Source: Aliterella atlantica CENA595 (lineage in GTDB: Bacteria; Cyanobacteriota; Cyanobacteriia; Cyanobacteriales; Chroococcidiopsidaceae). From it: a DNA stretch of 64,000 nt. Position numbers and translations under genes: made by a program. This document shows, piece after piece, positions 62,583-64,000 of this stretch. The notes under the pieces were generated by a model. The model was not told the DNA's origin, ran no database searches, and was given only the letters and a program-made list of their open reading frames with translations. The stretch lies in NCBI RefSeq assembly GCF_000952155.1, contig NZ_JYON01000013.1, positions 1 to 64,000 on the forward strand, read 5' to 3'. Numbering within the stretch: position 1 is the first letter of the stretch; every line of letters begins with the position of its first letter.

Positions 62583-64000
62583 TTATAGAGAGGCGATCGC
62601 ACCATTGCGACGGCGATCGCCTGCACCCGTAATAACGCCGTCAAATTCCATCGCTGTATGCACTCCACCAAAAAACATATTTTGCTGATTCCATAAAATT
62701 GTGCGCTCGCCTATCAATAATTCTGGCTGCACATCAAAGCCTGGTTCTACATTCAGCACGTTATTTTCCCAATGAATGCGGGGACTATTTACAGCCATAT
62801 CTACAGGCATTTTGAAGTCAATTATATTGGATATAACTTGTAAAATTGCCGTTCTAATTCGGTTAGAACCACCTGAACCTAAAACAATTTCTGGCTGGTT
62901 ATTTTTCAGCACAATTGTCGGTGACATCATCGAAGAAATCCTCACATCTTCTTGCCATTGATGAAATCCATGCGGGTTTAAATCTTCTTCTCCTAACATA
63001 TTATTCATCATTATCCCCGTACCTGGAATAACATAGCCGCAGCCTTCTCCGTGAGATGTAGTGGTACTTGCAGCATTACCTTCAGCATCAATAACACTAA
63101 TATGTGTAGTGCTTCCCCATTTATTTAATTGCTGGGTGTAGATATTGATATGTTCGCTAGATAAAAAGCTTTTTTCAATATCTTGTTGATATATATTGGT
63201 GTTGTACCTATCTTTTCTAGCTATATTTGTTAGTTGCATTACTTTTTGAAGTATCTGCAAATGTTTAGTAGAACCAAATTCAATGTTAGTGAAATCAACA
63301 TTCGCTAATAATTCCAGAGCAAAAGCAATTAATATGCCGCCCGAACTTGGAGGTGGATTAGTTAAAAATGTATTTTGTTTGTAATCGACAATTAACGGTT
63401 TCCGTTCTATAACTTGGTAGTTTTTCAAATCAGACAAAGTTAAGTAACCGCCATATTCTTGACAATCTTTTACTAACTGATGAGCAATTTCTCCTTGATA
63501 AAATTCCTTGACTCCCTTTTGAGTTAAATAAGCCAAAGTATCAGCAAAATATGGCATGAATAAAGTTTCACCAGGAGCAAGCATTTGCCCATTTGGTGCA
63601 TAAATTTGCAGCATTTCTGAAGAAGCGCTGATAATAGGTTCCAGGATATTTGCCGAGTAGTATTGAAACTTTTGAATTTCTACGCCCTTACTGGCATAAT
63701 GAATTGCTGGTTCGGCGACAACATGAAACGGCAATCTACCCAACTTTTGATGTACGTGAAAAACGCCACCAATATTTCCTGGTACAGCCATCGAACCCAA
63801 ACCAATGTGAAACTCCTGCACTGCATCACCAAAATTAATCTCAACTGGATAGAAGTTAAGATTATTTACTTGCTTGCTTTGAGGGGTTTGCGAGAAAAAA
63901 TCAAATAAAATATGCTCGTTAGCTTGTGTATGGGCTAATAGAAACCCGCCTCCCGCTGCTGATGTCAAAGTAGACTCAGTTACAAAAGATGCAAGAATTG
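62583..64000 (-). CDS. ggt: Gamma-glutamyltransferase, N-terminus beyond the window
   Basis: At least 472 residues; the frame stays open to the window edge (ILASFVTESTLTSAAGGGFL), so the start lies to the right. Landmarks: GGGFLLAHTQANEHILFDFF, MAVPGNIGGVFHVHQKLGRL, NPPPSSGGILIAFALEL, and the small-subunit start with the catalytic Thr in AEGNAASTTTSHGEGCGYVI, followed by MMNNMLGEEDLNP. It is an autoprocessed Ntn hydrolase cleaving glutathione and transferring gamma-glutamyl groups. Usually periplasmic; the signal peptide cannot be seen here. Confidence 0.93.
   Translation of the reverse strand, partial: ILASFVTESTLTSAAGGGFLLAHTQANEHILFDFFSQTPQSKQVNNLNFYPVEINFGDAVQEFHIGLGSMAVPGNIGGVFHVHQKLGRLPFHVVAEPAIHYASKGVEIQKFQYYSANILEPIISASSEMLQIYAPNGQMLAPGETLFMPYFADTLAYLTQKGVKEFYQGEIAHQLVKDCQEYGGYLTLSDLKNYQVIERKPLIVDYKQNTFLTNPPPSSGGILIAFALELLANVDFTNIEFGSTKHLQILQKVMQLTNIARKDRYNTNIYQQDIEKSFLSSEHINIYTQQLNKWGSTTHISVIDAEGNAASTTTSHGEGCGYVIPGTGIMMNNMLGEEDLNPHGFHQWQEDVRISSMMSPTIVLKNNQPEIVLGSGGSNRIRTAILQVISNIIDFKMPVDMAVNSPRIHWENNVLNVEPGFDVQPELLIGERTILWNQQNMFFGGVHTAMEFDGVITGAGDRRRNGAIASL

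Overview
The window is cyanobacterial. It carries psaC (photosystem I iron-sulfur subunit), two proteins like the carotenoid-binding domain of the orange carotenoid protein, a CrtW-type carotenoid ketolase, a P-II protein with the cyanobacterial RGSEYT T-loop, and very many copies of the HIP1 octamer GCGATCGC. Gene content and moderate GC fit a coccoid, stress-tolerant lineage, but the genus cannot be fixed from sequence alone.

Region 1 (1 to about 12.56 kb) is an integrated mobile element, probably a phage or phage-like element. It opens with the 3' end of an IS transposase. A plus-strand control and replication module follows: an XRE regulator with two palindromic operator-like sites in front of it, a small unknown protein flanked by CRISPR-repeat-like palindromes, and two tandem winged-helix proteins. 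The larger winged-helix gene contains a cluster of iterons, the layout of phage lambda O and its origin. Facing it is a minus-strand block running from 12,255 to about 2,915. It encodes small paralogous proteins, a LamG-like protein, an 808-residue collagen-like fibre protein with a membrane segment, several unknown proteins, a membrane/coiled-coil protein, a holin-like protein, an endolysin-like protein, secreted proteins and a frameshifted CAP-domain protein. No terminase, portal, capsid, sheath or integrase is visible. The right boundary is marked by the 3' half of a tRNA-Cys gene (12,520-12,564), read here as an att site. Just outside it lies a diverged remnant of the element's CAP/secreted-protein locus, suggesting an older integration.

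Region 2 (12.6-21.9 kb) is chromosomal: trxA, a LOG-family protein, leucyl aminopeptidase, a methyltransferase, two Uma2 proteins, a small two-gene operon, glmS and psaC. Region 3 (22-34.6 kb) is a stress island: CBS protein, sulfite-oxidase-like protein, manganese catalase, DUF411, cupin, two zinc alcohol dehydrogenases, SRPBCC protein, a PfpI/ferritin-like fusion, DUF2267, an acidic protein, a DUF2887/Rpn-like protein, a decayed SDR gene and two tandem helical carotenoid proteins. Region 4 (34.6-44.2 kb) holds housekeeping and carotenoid genes: cardiolipin synthase-like, phosphoglucomutase, rdgB, glnB, thiD, crtW, SDR, HAD phosphatase, ridA, Nudix.

Region 5 (44.2-54.8 kb) is a copper/heavy-metal resistance island: cupredoxin, CopA ATPase, Cys-rich copper-storage-like protein, DUF305 lipoprotein, CusB/CusA-type RND efflux, a small lipoprotein and a CDF transporter. 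The two outward-facing transcription units start at promoters with the same 20-bp spacer and the same palindrome, the signature of one MerR-family activator encoded elsewhere. Region 6 (54.8-64 kb) is housekeeping: adenosine deaminase family, purA (TTG start), bL25, a two-domain kinase, DUF218, an Asp/Arg repeat protein, acylphosphatase, DAHP synthase and a gamma-glutamyltransferase cut by the window end. Heptanucleotide tandem repeats and small palindromic repeats are scattered between genes.
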